Notes: generated from the sequence alone by a model not told the origin. DNA of 49,141 bases from a virus (IMGVR_UViG_3300030616_000036:1-49141), one strand, 5' to 3'. Positions 40,623 through 48,981 are shown, numbered from the stretch's first letter. Numbers and translations: made by a program.

Positions 40623-41630
40623 TCAATAATTAATAGTTTTTAATTCTGAAAATAATTTCTCTTTTTGTTCATAATTTGTTAATACACCACTTGAGCAAGC
40701 TTCTAAAAAGTTACATGTATATAAACCAGTACAATTATTACTATTCTTATAGAACATGTGATTTTTCCCTGTTTTTCTACATTCATTAATTTTATAATCT
40801 ATTTCTTTTAAGATAGATATAACTTCCTCAGTAGCTTCATTTTTTGATTTTTTTGTATATGGTATCTCAAATCGAATGAAATAAAATTCTGGTCTATCTT
40901 TTATGTCTTTTCTCAATCTCTTGTAAAAATTTTCAATTAGTTCTTTTTTCTTTGGTTTGATTTGTGGATTCCTAACTATATTATATAATACTCCTGTTAA
41001 TTCTTCATTACAGCTTAATTCTTCACAGATAGTATATATTAAATTCTGAAAATCAAAAGTTAATACCTGCATCAAACTTTCTTCTGTTATTCTTCCTTTG
41101 GTTTTATGCTCCTTTAACCATTTTTCAGTTTTTTTCTTGTTAGTAAATTTACCATCAATTTTATAATTTAATTTAAATTTATCTAACATTACAGATCCTT
41201 CCTTTTCTACATCTGTAAATATTTTACTTTTAAAATCCTCTGGATATCTTTTTATATATTCTTCAATCACTATTTGAGCAACATTAATATCATACTGAAG
41301 ATCTGATTCATCAATACCCCGTATTTTCTCGTTATTTTCTTTTTTATATCTTGATAATACTTTAATCACCTTCTCCTTTAATCCATTACTATATATATTA
41401 TCAAAACAAAAATGTACAATATTTCCAAATGAGAATTTTTTATTACTATCTATATTATAATATCTATTCAAACACAATAAAAACATCCTGGGACAGCCTA
41501 CATAACAACTTATCAATGATTGAGTGATACCTATCTTTTGTAGGGAATAATCATCAGGTATACCTAAATCTTTTACTCTTTTAATTTTTATTTTCTTTGC
41601 TTTTGTTTTCTTTATTTTTATTTTATTCAT
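40623..41630 (-). CDS. PD-(D/E)XK nuclease, Cas4/AddB-like with Fe-S cysteines
   Basis: 335 aa. SLISCYVGCPRMFLLCLNRYY (39-58) supplies Cys42, 46 and 53; FGNIVHFCFDNI (68-79) is motif I; D159 and E174-x-K176 (EHKTK) form the catalytic core; CTGLYTCNFLEAC at the C-terminus supplies the remaining Cys. This is the arrangement of AddB/Cas4-type nucleases with an iron-sulphur cluster. It pairs with the ATPase for recombination or DNA end processing. Confidence 0.8.
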   Translation of the reverse strand: MNKIKIKKTKAKKIKIKRVKDLGIPDDYSLQKIGITQSLISCYVGCPRMFLLCLNRYYNIDSNKKFSFGNIVHFCFDNIYSNGLKEKVIKVLSRYKKENNEKIRGIDESDLQYDINVAQIVIEEYIKRYPEDFKSKIFTDVEKEGSVMLDKFKLNYKIDGKFTNKKKTEKWLKEHKTKGRITEESLMQVLTFDFQNLIYTICEELSCNEELTGVLYNIVRNPQIKPKKKELIENFYKRLRKDIKDRPEFYFIRFEIPYTKKSKNEATEEVISILKEIDYKINECRKTGKNHMFYKNSNNCTGLYTCNFLEACSSGVLTNYEQKEKLFSELKTINY

Positions 41631-42187
41631 TATTTTACACCTTTGAATTTATGTGAAAGTTTATTTAATTTACTTAATTCTGTAAGATATGCTGGATGTT
41701 TATTACCTCCTCCTCTAAGTAGATAAGCTGGATGATATAAAAATATGGAATTCTTAAATTCTTTTTTATAGTGTTCTTCTGATGTTCTGCCTACAAATAT
41801 AACTATTTTTGGTTTTACTAATCTATAAACGCTCATAAGATTTGATGAACATTTTATTACTTCATATGGATTAGGTTTTCTATTATCACCGCTTTTAGTA
41901 TTAGTAGGTCTACACATTACGCAATTAGTAATAAAATAAGTAATATTATCACCGATAGTAGATTCTAACATTTTATCCAATAATTTACCAGATTGACCTA
42001 CAAATGGTTCTCCTATCATTTCTTCACTTATTCCAGGAGCTTCACCGATAAATAATATATTTGCTGGGATTGATCCCCTCCCTACCACTGGAAAACAGTT
42101 TCTCTTTCTCACTAAAGATAGGGAACATTTATTACATTTTTTTATATTATTTATTATAATTTTAGGATCTTTTATTTTATTAATCAT
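41630..42187 (-). CDS. uracil-DNA glycosylase, family 4
   Basis: 185 aa from ATG 42187 (a TTG at 42217 lacks a site). Fe-S cysteines CNKC near residue 18, ILFIGEAPGISEEMIGEPFVGQSGKLLDKML (about 45-75), TNCVMCRPTNTKSGDNRKPNPYEV and YHPAYLLRGGGNKHPAYL are family-4 UDG motifs. It removes uracil from DNA. It fits a phage that also makes dUMP by dCTP deaminase. Confidence 0.88.
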   Translation of the reverse strand: MINKIKDPKIIINNIKKCNKCSLSLVRKRNCFPVVGRGSIPANILFIGEAPGISEEMIGEPFVGQSGKLLDKMLESTIGDNITYFITNCVMCRPTNTKSGDNRKPNPYEVIKCSSNLMSVYRLVKPKIVIFVGRTSEEHYKKEFKNSIFLYHPAYLLRGGGNKHPAYLTELSKLNKLSHKFKGVK

Positions 42188-42206
42188 TTTAATATTAACC
42201 CTTTTT

Positions 42207-42413
42207 TCAACAATCAAACGTAGTTAAATGTTTATTCTCACTAAATAAAGTTATATAAAAACAGTCATTATATGAACACCATACTTTAGTTCCATCAGTA
42301 ATTAAACTTGAATCACATTTAGGGCATTTTCTTTTCTTATCTTTTGGTATTCTCCAAGAAGACTGTTTATCTCCTGTTATTTTTTCTTTTATATGGATTT
42401 TCTTAATTGCCAT
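42207..42413 (-). CDS. zinc-ribbon protein (68 aa)
   Basis: CPKC (30-33) and CSYNDC near 47-52 form a zinc ribbon; the N-terminus is basic (IKKIHIKEKI). It overlaps the RuvC-like gene stop and the UDG start. Unrecognised function. Confidence 0.65.
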   Translation of the reverse strand: MAIKKIHIKEKITGDKQSSWRIPKDKKRKCPKCDSSLITDGTKVWCSYNDCFYITLFSENKHLTTFDC

Positions 42414-42883
42414 ATATCTTTATCCTTTGATAAACCTATCCCTATTGCATCAATAATATGATCATTCTTAAATGTTCTCCCTAAGATTTCTTTTACTCTA
42501 TATTCAGTAGCTTCTTTACTCAGTTGACCTTTCCATTGACGAGCATAAACAAGAGTAAAATTATACCCTAATGCTTGACATATTCCTGCATATGAATAAG
42601 CATTAGCTGCATTATGTAATAAACTTCCAGATTCTACAGAGGTTTTACTTTTTTCTGAATCATTCCAAAATTCAGGATGTTCTATTGTAATACAAACAGG
42701 GTTAAAATTTTTTAAAATATTTGTAAATTCTATACCCATAAACTTTATATAATTTTCTAAAGTTTTCCTAAGTTTTTTATTAACATATATAGTACCATTT
42801 ATAGGGATTTTCCTGTCTCTGGTGAAAAATGCATAACCTGAATTCACACCAGAATCTATAAATAATTCATTATAAGGAAGCAT
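42389..42883 (-). CDS. RuvC-like resolvase
   Basis: 164 aa. RNase H-fold acidic residues: D10 (LFIDSGVNSGYAF), E68 (ITIEHPEF) and D141/D145 (KNDHIIDAIGIGL). The 'D-G-x-x-x-G-Y/W' start and the final 'H-x-x-D-A' are typical for RuvC-like Holliday junction nucleases of phages. It would resolve branched replication DNA before packaging. Confidence 0.75.
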   Translation of the reverse strand: MLPYNELFIDSGVNSGYAFFTRDRKIPINGTIYVNKKLRKTLENYIKFMGIEFTNILKNFNPVCITIEHPEFWNDSEKSKTSVESGSLLHNAANAYSYAGICQALGYNFTLVYARQWKGQLSKEATEYRVKEILGRTFKNDHIIDAIGIGLSKDKDIWQLRKSI

Positions 42884-42884
42884 T

Positions 42885-43163
42885 TTAGTTATCCATATTA
42901 AAGAATTTTAATACATCATCAAAATTTTCAAATTCATATCTTTCTTGGTACAATAATCTTTTATTATAAATATTATTAGTTATAATGTAAATATTATCTA
43001 TTAATATATAAAATATACCATACTCTATACTTTTAAAGGTTTTCTGTACAAAAGGTATTCCATTATTATTAATAGAATACCTACCTTTGAGTTTATATAC
43101 TGCTTGTCTTATAGTTTCTTTAGTAGGTAATTTTGTTTTAATTTTAATCTCAGTTCTTATCAT
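42885..43163 (-). CDS. hypothetical protein (92 aa)
   Basis: Unrecognised. Mixed alpha-beta (KYKLKGRYSINNNGIPFVQKTFKSIEYGIFYILIDNIYIITNN region). ATGA overlap with the 54-aa Cys-rich ORF. Confidence 0.6.
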   Translation of the reverse strand: MIRTEIKIKTKLPTKETIRQAVYKLKGRYSINNNGIPFVQKTFKSIEYGIFYILIDNIYIITNNIYNKRLLYQERYEFENFDDVLKFFNMDN

Positions 43164-43324
43164 TTTTTTTTAGGCTCCTGTAATTTTTTAAGTTCTTTTA
43201 ATAATTTTCCATAGTTTCTACGATCAAGGGGACAATTACAACATTTTATCTTTATATAATTACAATAAACATTACTACAATTAATATGACCTTGATTAAT
43301 AAGTTCAATTAATTTTTCAATCAT
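43160..43324 (-). CDS. Cys-rich small protein (54 aa)
   Basis: ORF MIEKLIELINQGHINCSNVY... contains five Cys (C16, C21, C28, C29, C31), probably metal-binding. It overlaps the helicase stop (ATGATTGA) and the 92-aa start (ATGA), consistent with coupling. Confidence 0.6.
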   Translation of the reverse strand: MIEKLIELINQGHINCSNVYCNYIKIKCCNCPLDRRNYGKLLKELKKLQEPKKK

Positions 43325-44729
43325 TTTTAAGCTCCATTTTATATTGATATTGTAAAAATTTTATCAGATTAATCATTGAAGTTTGTCTTTTTTCTTTCCT
43401 TATATGTGATTTTATTATTCTCTCTTCTATGGTTTCTTCAGCTATTAAATCTATTATCAAATCTACTTCTCTCTTGAAAGGATTGCTCATCCTTTTCTCA
43501 GTTTGAGATCTTTTTTTCCCCCCTAATGGAGAAGAATAAAAGATTGTAGTATCTGCATTATTTAATGTAGTACCCTCCTCAAAACAAGATGGATTACCTA
43601 TTAAAACATCTACTTCACTATCTTGAAATTTTTTTACCCTTAAATCTCTTACATGTTTTTTGATTCCTGTACCATATATTTTTAAATTAGATATATTATT
43701 CTTATTTAGTAAATTTGATAACATATCTACCTCATGAATAAAATCACACCATATTAATACCTTGTTATTTAATAATTCAACTTGTAATAATTCAATAATT
43801 AAGTTAGCTTTAGAATTATCAATAAATTTATATATTCCAGTTTCAGGATCTTTCAAGAATCCACCACATAATTGACGTAAACTTGTAAATTGTGCTAATA
43901 CCCAATCAGTTACTTTATATATTTCACCATCAAATTTAAGAACAAAATTCTTGACAAAATTCCTATAAGCTTTCATAGTGGTAGTTTTTAATTTTAAAGT
44001 TTTACGTTCATATACTTTTTCAGTAAACAAACCAGCATCCTTAGTGCTCATCACATAGCAGCATTTAGATAATTTATTTGCAATTATTTCTTTTGATTCA
44101 GTAGTAGGTTTCCATCCATCAATTGTTTGTTTAAAATATTTATTTCTAAAATGATAAAAATTTGTAACATCGTTAAATATCATAGGATCTAAAAATAGAA
44201 TTTGTTGATAAATATCAAGTTCATTTTCTGGCATAGGTGTACCAGTAAGTATAAATCTTCTTTTTACACTTCTAAAATTTTGTGTAAAATAATTAGATAT
44301 ATGTGTACCATAATTTTTTATACAAGTACTTTCATCTAAAATTACAGATCCCCAGCTAATGGTAGAAAGATCTTCTCCGATTGATAAATGACATTCTTTA
44401 TGTGTTATGAAAAATTTAATATTATTATTAATACCATAATTTAATAATTCCAATCTCTTCTTTTTTGTACCTTTTATATGTATATATTTTTTAATACCAC
44501 ATATTTTAAAATCTTCCTTCCATCCAGCGATTGCAGAATAAGGGGTAAAGATAAGACAAGGGAAACAATTTTTATATAACATTATACACATTATAACGAG
44601 TCTCGTTTTACCTAATCTCATATCAAGAAAAATACCTACATGTATTATATTGGTTTGCCAATAATACACTTTTCTTTGATGTATTGATAACAATGAAGAT
44701 AAATTTTTTATTTTAATTTTTTGTTTCAT
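43317..44729 (-). CDS. SNF2-type superfamily 2 helicase
   Basis: 470 aa. Walker A-type DMRLGKT (36-42), DEST box (132-135), LTGTP (161-165) and, near the end, a motif VI-like KKRSQTEKRMSNP. These are SNF2-family motifs; the family drives fork remodelling or replication in phages. No Shine-Dalgarno precedes the ATG, which instead follows a 17-bp inverted repeat and a T-rich tract. Confidence 0.88.
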   Translation of the reverse strand: MKQKIKIKNLSSLLSIHQRKVYYWQTNIIHVGIFLDMRLGKTRLVIMCIMLYKNCFPCLIFTPYSAIAGWKEDFKICGIKKYIHIKGTKKKRLELLNYGINNNIKFFITHKECHLSIGEDLSTISWGSVILDESTCIKNYGTHISNYFTQNFRSVKRRFILTGTPMPENELDIYQQILFLDPMIFNDVTNFYHFRNKYFKQTIDGWKPTTESKEIIANKLSKCCYVMSTKDAGLFTEKVYERKTLKLKTTTMKAYRNFVKNFVLKFDGEIYKVTDWVLAQFTSLRQLCGGFLKDPETGIYKFIDNSKANLIIELLQVELLNNKVLIWCDFIHEVDMLSNLLNKNNISNLKIYGTGIKKHVRDLRVKKFQDSEVDVLIGNPSCFEEGTTLNNADTTIFYSSPLGGKKRSQTEKRMSNPFKREVDLIIDLIAEETIEERIIKSHIRKEKRQTSMINLIKFLQYQYKMELKND

Positions 44730-44740
44730 AATAAAAAATA

Positions 44741-44822
44741 TTTCTTTATACTGGATAATTAGAAGATTTAGCAGGTTATTGTATATTTAGAAATTTAAAG
44801 AGGAATCCAGTATAAAGAAATT
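44741..44822 (-). ncRNA. structured leader with perfect 17-bp inverted repeat
   Basis: ATTTCTTTATACTGGAT and its exact reverse complement enclose 48 nt. On the minus strand the stem is followed by ATTTTTTATT and then the helicase ATG. The 224-base gap (44730-44953) holds no ORF longer than a few codons. This may be an attenuator, a binding site or a small RNA; no known family is recognised. Confidence 0.55.
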
Positions 44823-44953
44823 AGTCCTGTTTTAAATTAATAGTTACTCTAAACAATATAACCAAAAAATTTGATTAATGTTAAAAATTTTTATTTTTTA
44901 ATTAATAATTATTATCACCATTATAAAATACAATTATTTACATATATAAAAAA

Positions 44954-45853
44954 TTAAATATTTTTACCTAACAATTTTTCTATACGTGACCTTTCTTTAA
45001 GATATTTTGATCTTAATTCTATTACCATACTATTCCCATTCAATTCTCTTTTATTATATTCTGCTCTTAAATCTTTAATAGCTTCGTTTTTTCGCTGTCT
45101 TGCTCTCTCTGGGGTAATATTTAAAATATTTGCTATATCTTCGTAATACATACTTTTATTATCTTCTAAGCCATAATACATAATTATTACTAATCTCTTT
45201 TTTTCTGGAAGAATATTTAAAAATTCTATTAATTCTTCTTTATATAAATTTATATATATATTATTTTCTATTAATTCTTTATTTTGATTTGTAAATATAT
45301 CCATTAATGTATTATTATTATTATCTTCCGAAATTGATTTATCAAAAGATACATCATTTCTACCTATTTTTATAGTGTTAACGATACGCTTTTCTTTTAT
45401 CTTTAAATTATCTGAAATTTCTTTTATACTTGGATATCTTTGATGTTTTTGTTCAAAATTATTTATAAAAATTTTTATATTTTTTTCGAATAATGGAAAA
45501 TGAGGTGATAATTTAACTACGTGTGATTGTTTTGCAATACATTGTATCATATATTTTCTTATATTCCATACAGCATAAGAGATAAATTTAATATTTTTAT
45601 CTTTAAATGAATTTGCAGCTTCTATCAATCCTATATTACCTTCATTAATAAGATCCAATACAGGTACACCATGACCTTTATATTTATAAGCTACATTTAC
45701 TACAAATCTTAAATTTGCTTTTATAAGTGTATTTAATGCTTTCCTATTACCTTTTTTAATCTTTTTTATAATTTTTAATTCTTCATCTCTGGATAAAGGT
45801 TTATTATTTTCTATTTCTTTCATATAAATTTTAAATGATTTTGGTCTATCCAT
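44954..45853 (-). CDS. RNA polymerase sigma factor, RpoD-type
   Basis: 299 aa. Region 1.2 is SFKIYMKEIENNKPLSRDEELKIIKKIKKG (about 6-36), region 2 is LIKANLRFVVNVAYKYKGHGVPVLDLINEGNIGLIEAA...FKFISYAVW-type (about 43-105), region 3 is KHQRYPSIKEISDNLKIKEKRI (about 136-157) and region 4 is LPEKKRLVIIMYYGLE...YEDIANILNITPERARQRKNEAIKDLR (about 215-262). It likely redirects host polymerase to later genes. AAGGAG precedes the ATG. Confidence 0.92.
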   Translation of the reverse strand: MDRPKSFKIYMKEIENNKPLSRDEELKIIKKIKKGNRKALNTLIKANLRFVVNVAYKYKGHGVPVLDLINEGNIGLIEAANSFKDKNIKFISYAVWNIRKYMIQCIAKQSHVVKLSPHFPLFEKNIKIFINNFEQKHQRYPSIKEISDNLKIKEKRIVNTIKIGRNDVSFDKSISEDNNNNTLMDIFTNQNKELIENNIYINLYKEELIEFLNILPEKKRLVIIMYYGLEDNKSMYYEDIANILNITPERARQRKNEAIKDLRAEYNKRELNGNSMVIELRSKYLKERSRIEKLLGKNI

Positions 45854-45865
45854 AGTAAAAACTCC

Positions 45866-46033
45866 TTATATAAAGATAACATTATTTCTATTGTATCCTA
45901 CAATACCTTGTTTATCATCAACTTTTACAATACTACAAGGATCTAATTTTAAGAATATTATTGCTACTATTTCAGCTTCAAATTTTGAATTAAATTTTGC
46001 AGTATTTATTCCGTTTACTGTTAATTGTACCAT
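45866..46033 (-). CDS. small hypothetical protein ahead of the sigma gene (55 aa)
   Basis: ORF MVQLTVNGINTAKFNSKFEA... follows GGAG and the promoter at 46078-46106. Beta-rich; a single Cys (PCSIVKV). First gene of the transcript carrying the sigma factor. Confidence 0.65.
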   Translation of the reverse strand: MVQLTVNGINTAKFNSKFEAEIVAIIFLKLDPCSIVKVDDKQGIVGYNRNNVIFI

Positions 46034-46077
46034 GATTTACTCCTTATTTTAAATCCTTATAGTTATCGTTATTATAT

Positions 46078-46106
46078 ATTATAACACAATTTATAAATAA
46101 TTTCAA
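46078..46106 (-). promoter_or_regulatory. near-consensus early promoter, TTGAAA-17-TATAAT
   Basis: Minus strand -35 TTGAAA, 17-nt spacer, -10 TATAAT. It reads into the 55-aa gene and the sigma factor, and sits directly beside element B. Probably a host-driven early promoter. Confidence 0.75.
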
Positions 46107-46112
46107 TATAAA

Positions 46113-46311
46113 AACGCAATACTTTTGCATTACGTACACATAGTATATACATAATTAATAGTTTTAACTTTACAAATAATAATATAATAATAGTAATATT
46201 AATAACTTAGATAAGAAAATGATGAATTTAGATAGTAGTGAAATTATTTTTATTAAATTAATAAAATTTAATATATCTATATACTATGTGTATGTATTGC
46301 GTTTTTATTGC
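46113..46311 (+). repeat. inverted-repeat-bounded element B
   Basis: Inverted end motifs lie at 46113-46150 and 46279-46311. Bases 46152-46243 are identical to the reverse complement of 31257-31348. A 38-codon ORF (MMNLDSSEIIF...) reads on the plus strand without a Shine-Dalgarno and shares its first eight residues with the ORF in element A. The gene-free stretch 46034-46390 holds only the promoter, this element and the terminator. Confidence 0.7.
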
Positions 46312-46356
46312 AAAAAAAAAAGAACAGGGAAATAAATTTTTAAAATTCCCTGTTCT
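46311..46356 (-). terminator. strong intrinsic terminator of the late tail transcript
   Basis: 11-bp stem AGAACAGGGAA/TTCCCTGTTCT (14-nt loop, partly self-complementary) followed on the minus strand by about 11 T. It closes the tail-fibre operon directly before element B. Confidence 0.85.
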
Positions 46357-46390
46357 CTGGAGGCAGTCAAAAGACTGGGGAGGATTTATC

Positions 46391-47149
46391 TTATACATTA
46401 TATGTAAATGAACATATTAAAATTCCTTTATTACCAGCAACATTAAAATTATTTGCTCCTAAATTACCGCTTGAATCTGGACACCAAAAGACAAATTGTC
46501 CTGCTGTACTACTTGGAACTATTATAGTTCCAAGATGATAATTACCATTTGAAGCAATAGCAAAAGGTACATGTCTTGCTGATGGTGGTATAATTTCAGA
46601 AGGCCATTGTGTCCCATTATAATCTATTCTTAAACTTGAACTATTAGAGACTCCTATTTGTTGAGGTAAAGTAATTGTAACTACATTTTCATTTTTTTGC
46701 CAAGTTGTGATCCAAGTAATCTGGACAGTTAAATATGATGTAGTAATTTTACAATACATAGTTCCGCTATCTTTAGTAGATTTGGTAGCTATATTACTTG
46801 TGTTGGTAGCTATATTACTTACATTAGTAGCTATATTACTTGTGTTGGTAGCTATATTACTTACATTAGTAGCTATATTACTTGTGTTGGTAGCTATATT
46901 ACTTGTGTTGGTAGCTATATTACTTACATTAGTATTTACCTGCGGTTCTAATTCTGTATCTAACCAATCTAACCATAAACCAACTATATAAAATAACCAG
47001 TTAACCCATTGCCTTAACGGGTAAACAAAAGCAGGAACAAAACCATTTTGTTGTTCAGTAGTTCCTGGAGCATCTCTATTATTTTCACCTGTTAACGGGT
47101 CTACTACTAAATTAGTTGCCCATTGAAATTTTGTTCCAGGTTTTGCCAT
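46391..47149 (-). CDS. tail fibre protein with NIAT heptad repeats
   Basis: 252 aa. The N-terminus (KFQWATNLVVDPLTGENNRDAPGTTEQQNG) resembles fibre attachment domains. Seven repeats of N-x-SNIAT follow (about 75-125), likely a trimeric coiled coil. A beta-rich C-terminal head (about 130-252) ends SFTYNV and may be the receptor-binding part. AGGAGG precedes the ATG. Confidence 0.75.
   Translation of the reverse strand: MAKPGTKFQWATNLVVDPLTGENNRDAPGTTEQQNGFVPAFVYPLRQWVNWLFYIVGLWLDWLDTELEPQVNTNVSNIATNTSNIATNTSNIATNVSNIATNTSNIATNVSNIATNTSNIATKSTKDSGTMYCKITTSYLTVQITWITTWQKNENVVTITLPQQIGVSNSSSLRIDYNGTQWPSEIIPPSARHVPFAIASNGNYHLGTIIVPSSTAGQFVFWCPDSSGNLGANNFNVAGNKGILICSFTYNV
46786..46935 (-). repeat. 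21-bp tandem repeats coding N-x-SNIAT
   Basis: Seven copies of a 21-bp unit (core GTAGCTATATTACTT on the plus strand), in two variants (T or V at the second position). Suited to copy-number variation of fibre length. Confidence 0.85.
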
Positions 47150-47158
47150 AATTACCTC

Positions 47159-47869
47159 CTATGATAATAATTCCATAAATTGACCACCACCACTATTATT
47201 TTTTTCCCCAAAACCTCCAGTATTAGAATAAGGAGGATAACCACCTTCTCCATCAAAAGAAAATCCATTATCAAGATTACTTATATATCCTATCATTATT
47301 TTTACTCCAGCAGGTGAAATCTGTTCTATCTTTTGTATAAGCCCTGATGGGGGTATTATATCAGATTGATAATATAGTAATACAGTTGCTGGAGCTGGTT
47401 CTGTATAATGTATTATATTTGCTTGAGCAAATGTTTTTAATGCTTCAATTACTGTTTCTGGTTCTCCGTTTGATGTATTAAGATATATTTTAAATTTTAT
47501 AGCTGTTCTGTAATCAGTATCGGATCTAAAAGATCTTGATTCTCCTACTCTTTCTCCTATTATGTTAAGACTATTTCCTGTAGCTTTTTCTATGTTTCTT
47601 GAGCTGATTATATCAGATATGGTAAATTCTATATCTTGTATTTGATCTACATACACACCTACAAGAGCTTTTAATTTCTCTGATTCTTCAAATTGTTCTA
47701 TTAATAATGCTTTTGCTCTTTCAGAATGATCTGTAATTGTATCATCCTGTAAAGGTATACCTTCAAACCATCCAAGAGAGAAAATAATATAAGGATCTAA
47801 AGGATTATCAATATCTTTTATCATTCCTTTAGTTGTAGTTTTGGATAATCTATTATATGGTATTGTCAT
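47159..47869 (-). CDS. baseplate protein, DUF2612-like
   Basis: 236 aa. Blocks LLIEQFEESEKLKALVGVYVDQIQDIEFTISDIISSRNIEKATGNSLNIIGERVGESR (about 51-108) and DTDYRTAIKFKIYLNTSNGEPETVIEALK match the DUF2612 baseplate wedge-fibre linker. A Gly-rich C-terminus (GGYPPYSNTGGFGEKNNSGGG) follows. Located between the fibre and upper baseplate genes. Confidence 0.85.
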   Translation of the reverse strand: MTIPYNRLSKTTTKGMIKDIDNPLDPYIIFSLGWFEGIPLQDDTITDHSERAKALLIEQFEESEKLKALVGVYVDQIQDIEFTISDIISSRNIEKATGNSLNIIGERVGESRSFRSDTDYRTAIKFKIYLNTSNGEPETVIEALKTFAQANIIHYTEPAPATVLLYYQSDIIPPSGLIQKIEQISPAGVKIMIGYISNLDNGFSFDGEGGYPPYSNTGGFGEKNNSGGGQFMELLS

Positions 47870-47884
47870 TATTATTTATCCTTT

Positions 47885-48964
47885 TTATACTGGTAAATCT
47901 CTTGTTCTTTCGGTATCAGTAAGTGTTACAATTGCTAAAGGTGTAGTATTGTCATTTTTATAAACTGTTAATTGTCCTGTAGATGGTGTATCTTTTTTAT
48001 ATCTTCCTATATGGAAAGCTTTTAATATTGAAAGTAAAGTTTCTACTGTAGTTCCATCTATATCATCAGTTTTTCTTAAAATATTAGTAAGTTCTTTAGC
48101 TTTAATATCATAACCAGTAGTAGATTTATATTCACTTGCATTACCAGTTCCTTGAGCTTCAGTAGTTATAGCATTACCATTACCAGCATTAGTAATATAT
48201 ATTGATGGATTAGTTGTATCATTATTTTCTATATTTACAGCTTTACCTGTTCCAATTGCTTTAATTTTAGTTGCATCTTGATTATCCTCTGCTGTTATAT
48301 GCAAAGCTGGTTCAGTCCCGTATCCTTCTAATTTTACTGCTGAACCATCAAAACCTTGTATATATACTCCTTTTTTATTCCATGATGAAATTTGAACAGC
48401 ATCACCTTCAGCACCAATTAAAATTCCTGGATAACTATCATCATATTGATCTATATTTATACAACTATTACCATCAGCAAATAAATTTAAACAACCTGAA
48501 CCATTGGGATCTCGTAAATTAAATGCTTCCTGTCCAGTACTACTTTCAAGTTCAAGTCCTATAACTTTCATTGATGGATGGTTAACATTACCCGCTTCTA
48601 ATTCTAATTTTTCAGCTTTTATCTTACCTTCAATTATAATTGGTATAGTTCTCCATGTTCTTGTTGCTGTATCGTCTTCTATTTTTATAAAGATAGGATA
48701 ATCTTCATCTCTTGCTGTAAACCAACTATTTAGAATAGTAATATGATATACACCAGTTGAACCACCAATTTCTACAGGAGTACCACTGGAAAATGAAGCA
48801 GTAGTCCATGCGGTAGCATTATGGTAGATTATAATTATAGTATTTGAATCAAGTTCTGATGCTTTACCACTTACAAAGCTCTCGTCTACATTAGTTGGAT
48901 CTGTTAATGGGAATATTAACTCAAAATCTCCATTTGGATTCCTAAAAAGGTTTATTGACTGCAT
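47885..48964 (-). CDS. tail fibre/baseplate receptor-binding protein candidate
   Basis: 359 aa. The N-terminal 130 residues form a beta-sandwich (PNGDFELIFPLTDPTNVDES...WTTASFSSGTPVEIGG). The middle (about 150-280) is a beta-helix-like run of short repeats with I/V every few residues (LNLFADGNSCINIDQYDDS; VYIQGFDGSAVKLEGYG). The C-terminal part may trimerise. A receptor-binding or fibre role is inferred. Confidence 0.65.
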   Translation of the reverse strand: MQSINLFRNPNGDFELIFPLTDPTNVDESFVSGKASELDSNTIIIIYHNATAWTTASFSSGTPVEIGGSTGVYHITILNSWFTARDEDYPIFIKIEDDTATRTWRTIPIIIEGKIKAEKLELEAGNVNHPSMKVIGLELESSTGQEAFNLRDPNGSGCLNLFADGNSCINIDQYDDSYPGILIGAEGDAVQISSWNKKGVYIQGFDGSAVKLEGYGTEPALHITAEDNQDATKIKAIGTGKAVNIENNDTTNPSIYITNAGNGNAITTEAQGTGNASEYKSTTGYDIKAKELTNILRKTDDIDGTTVETLLSILKAFHIGRYKKDTPSTGQLTVYKNDNTTPLAIVTLTDTERTRDLPV

Positions 48965-48981
48965 AAATATTATTCCTTTAT

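Noticed and set aside
46707-46991. 94-aa plus-strand Leu/Val-repeat ORF
   Set aside because: It is the antisense shadow of the NIAT repeats of the tail fibre gene.
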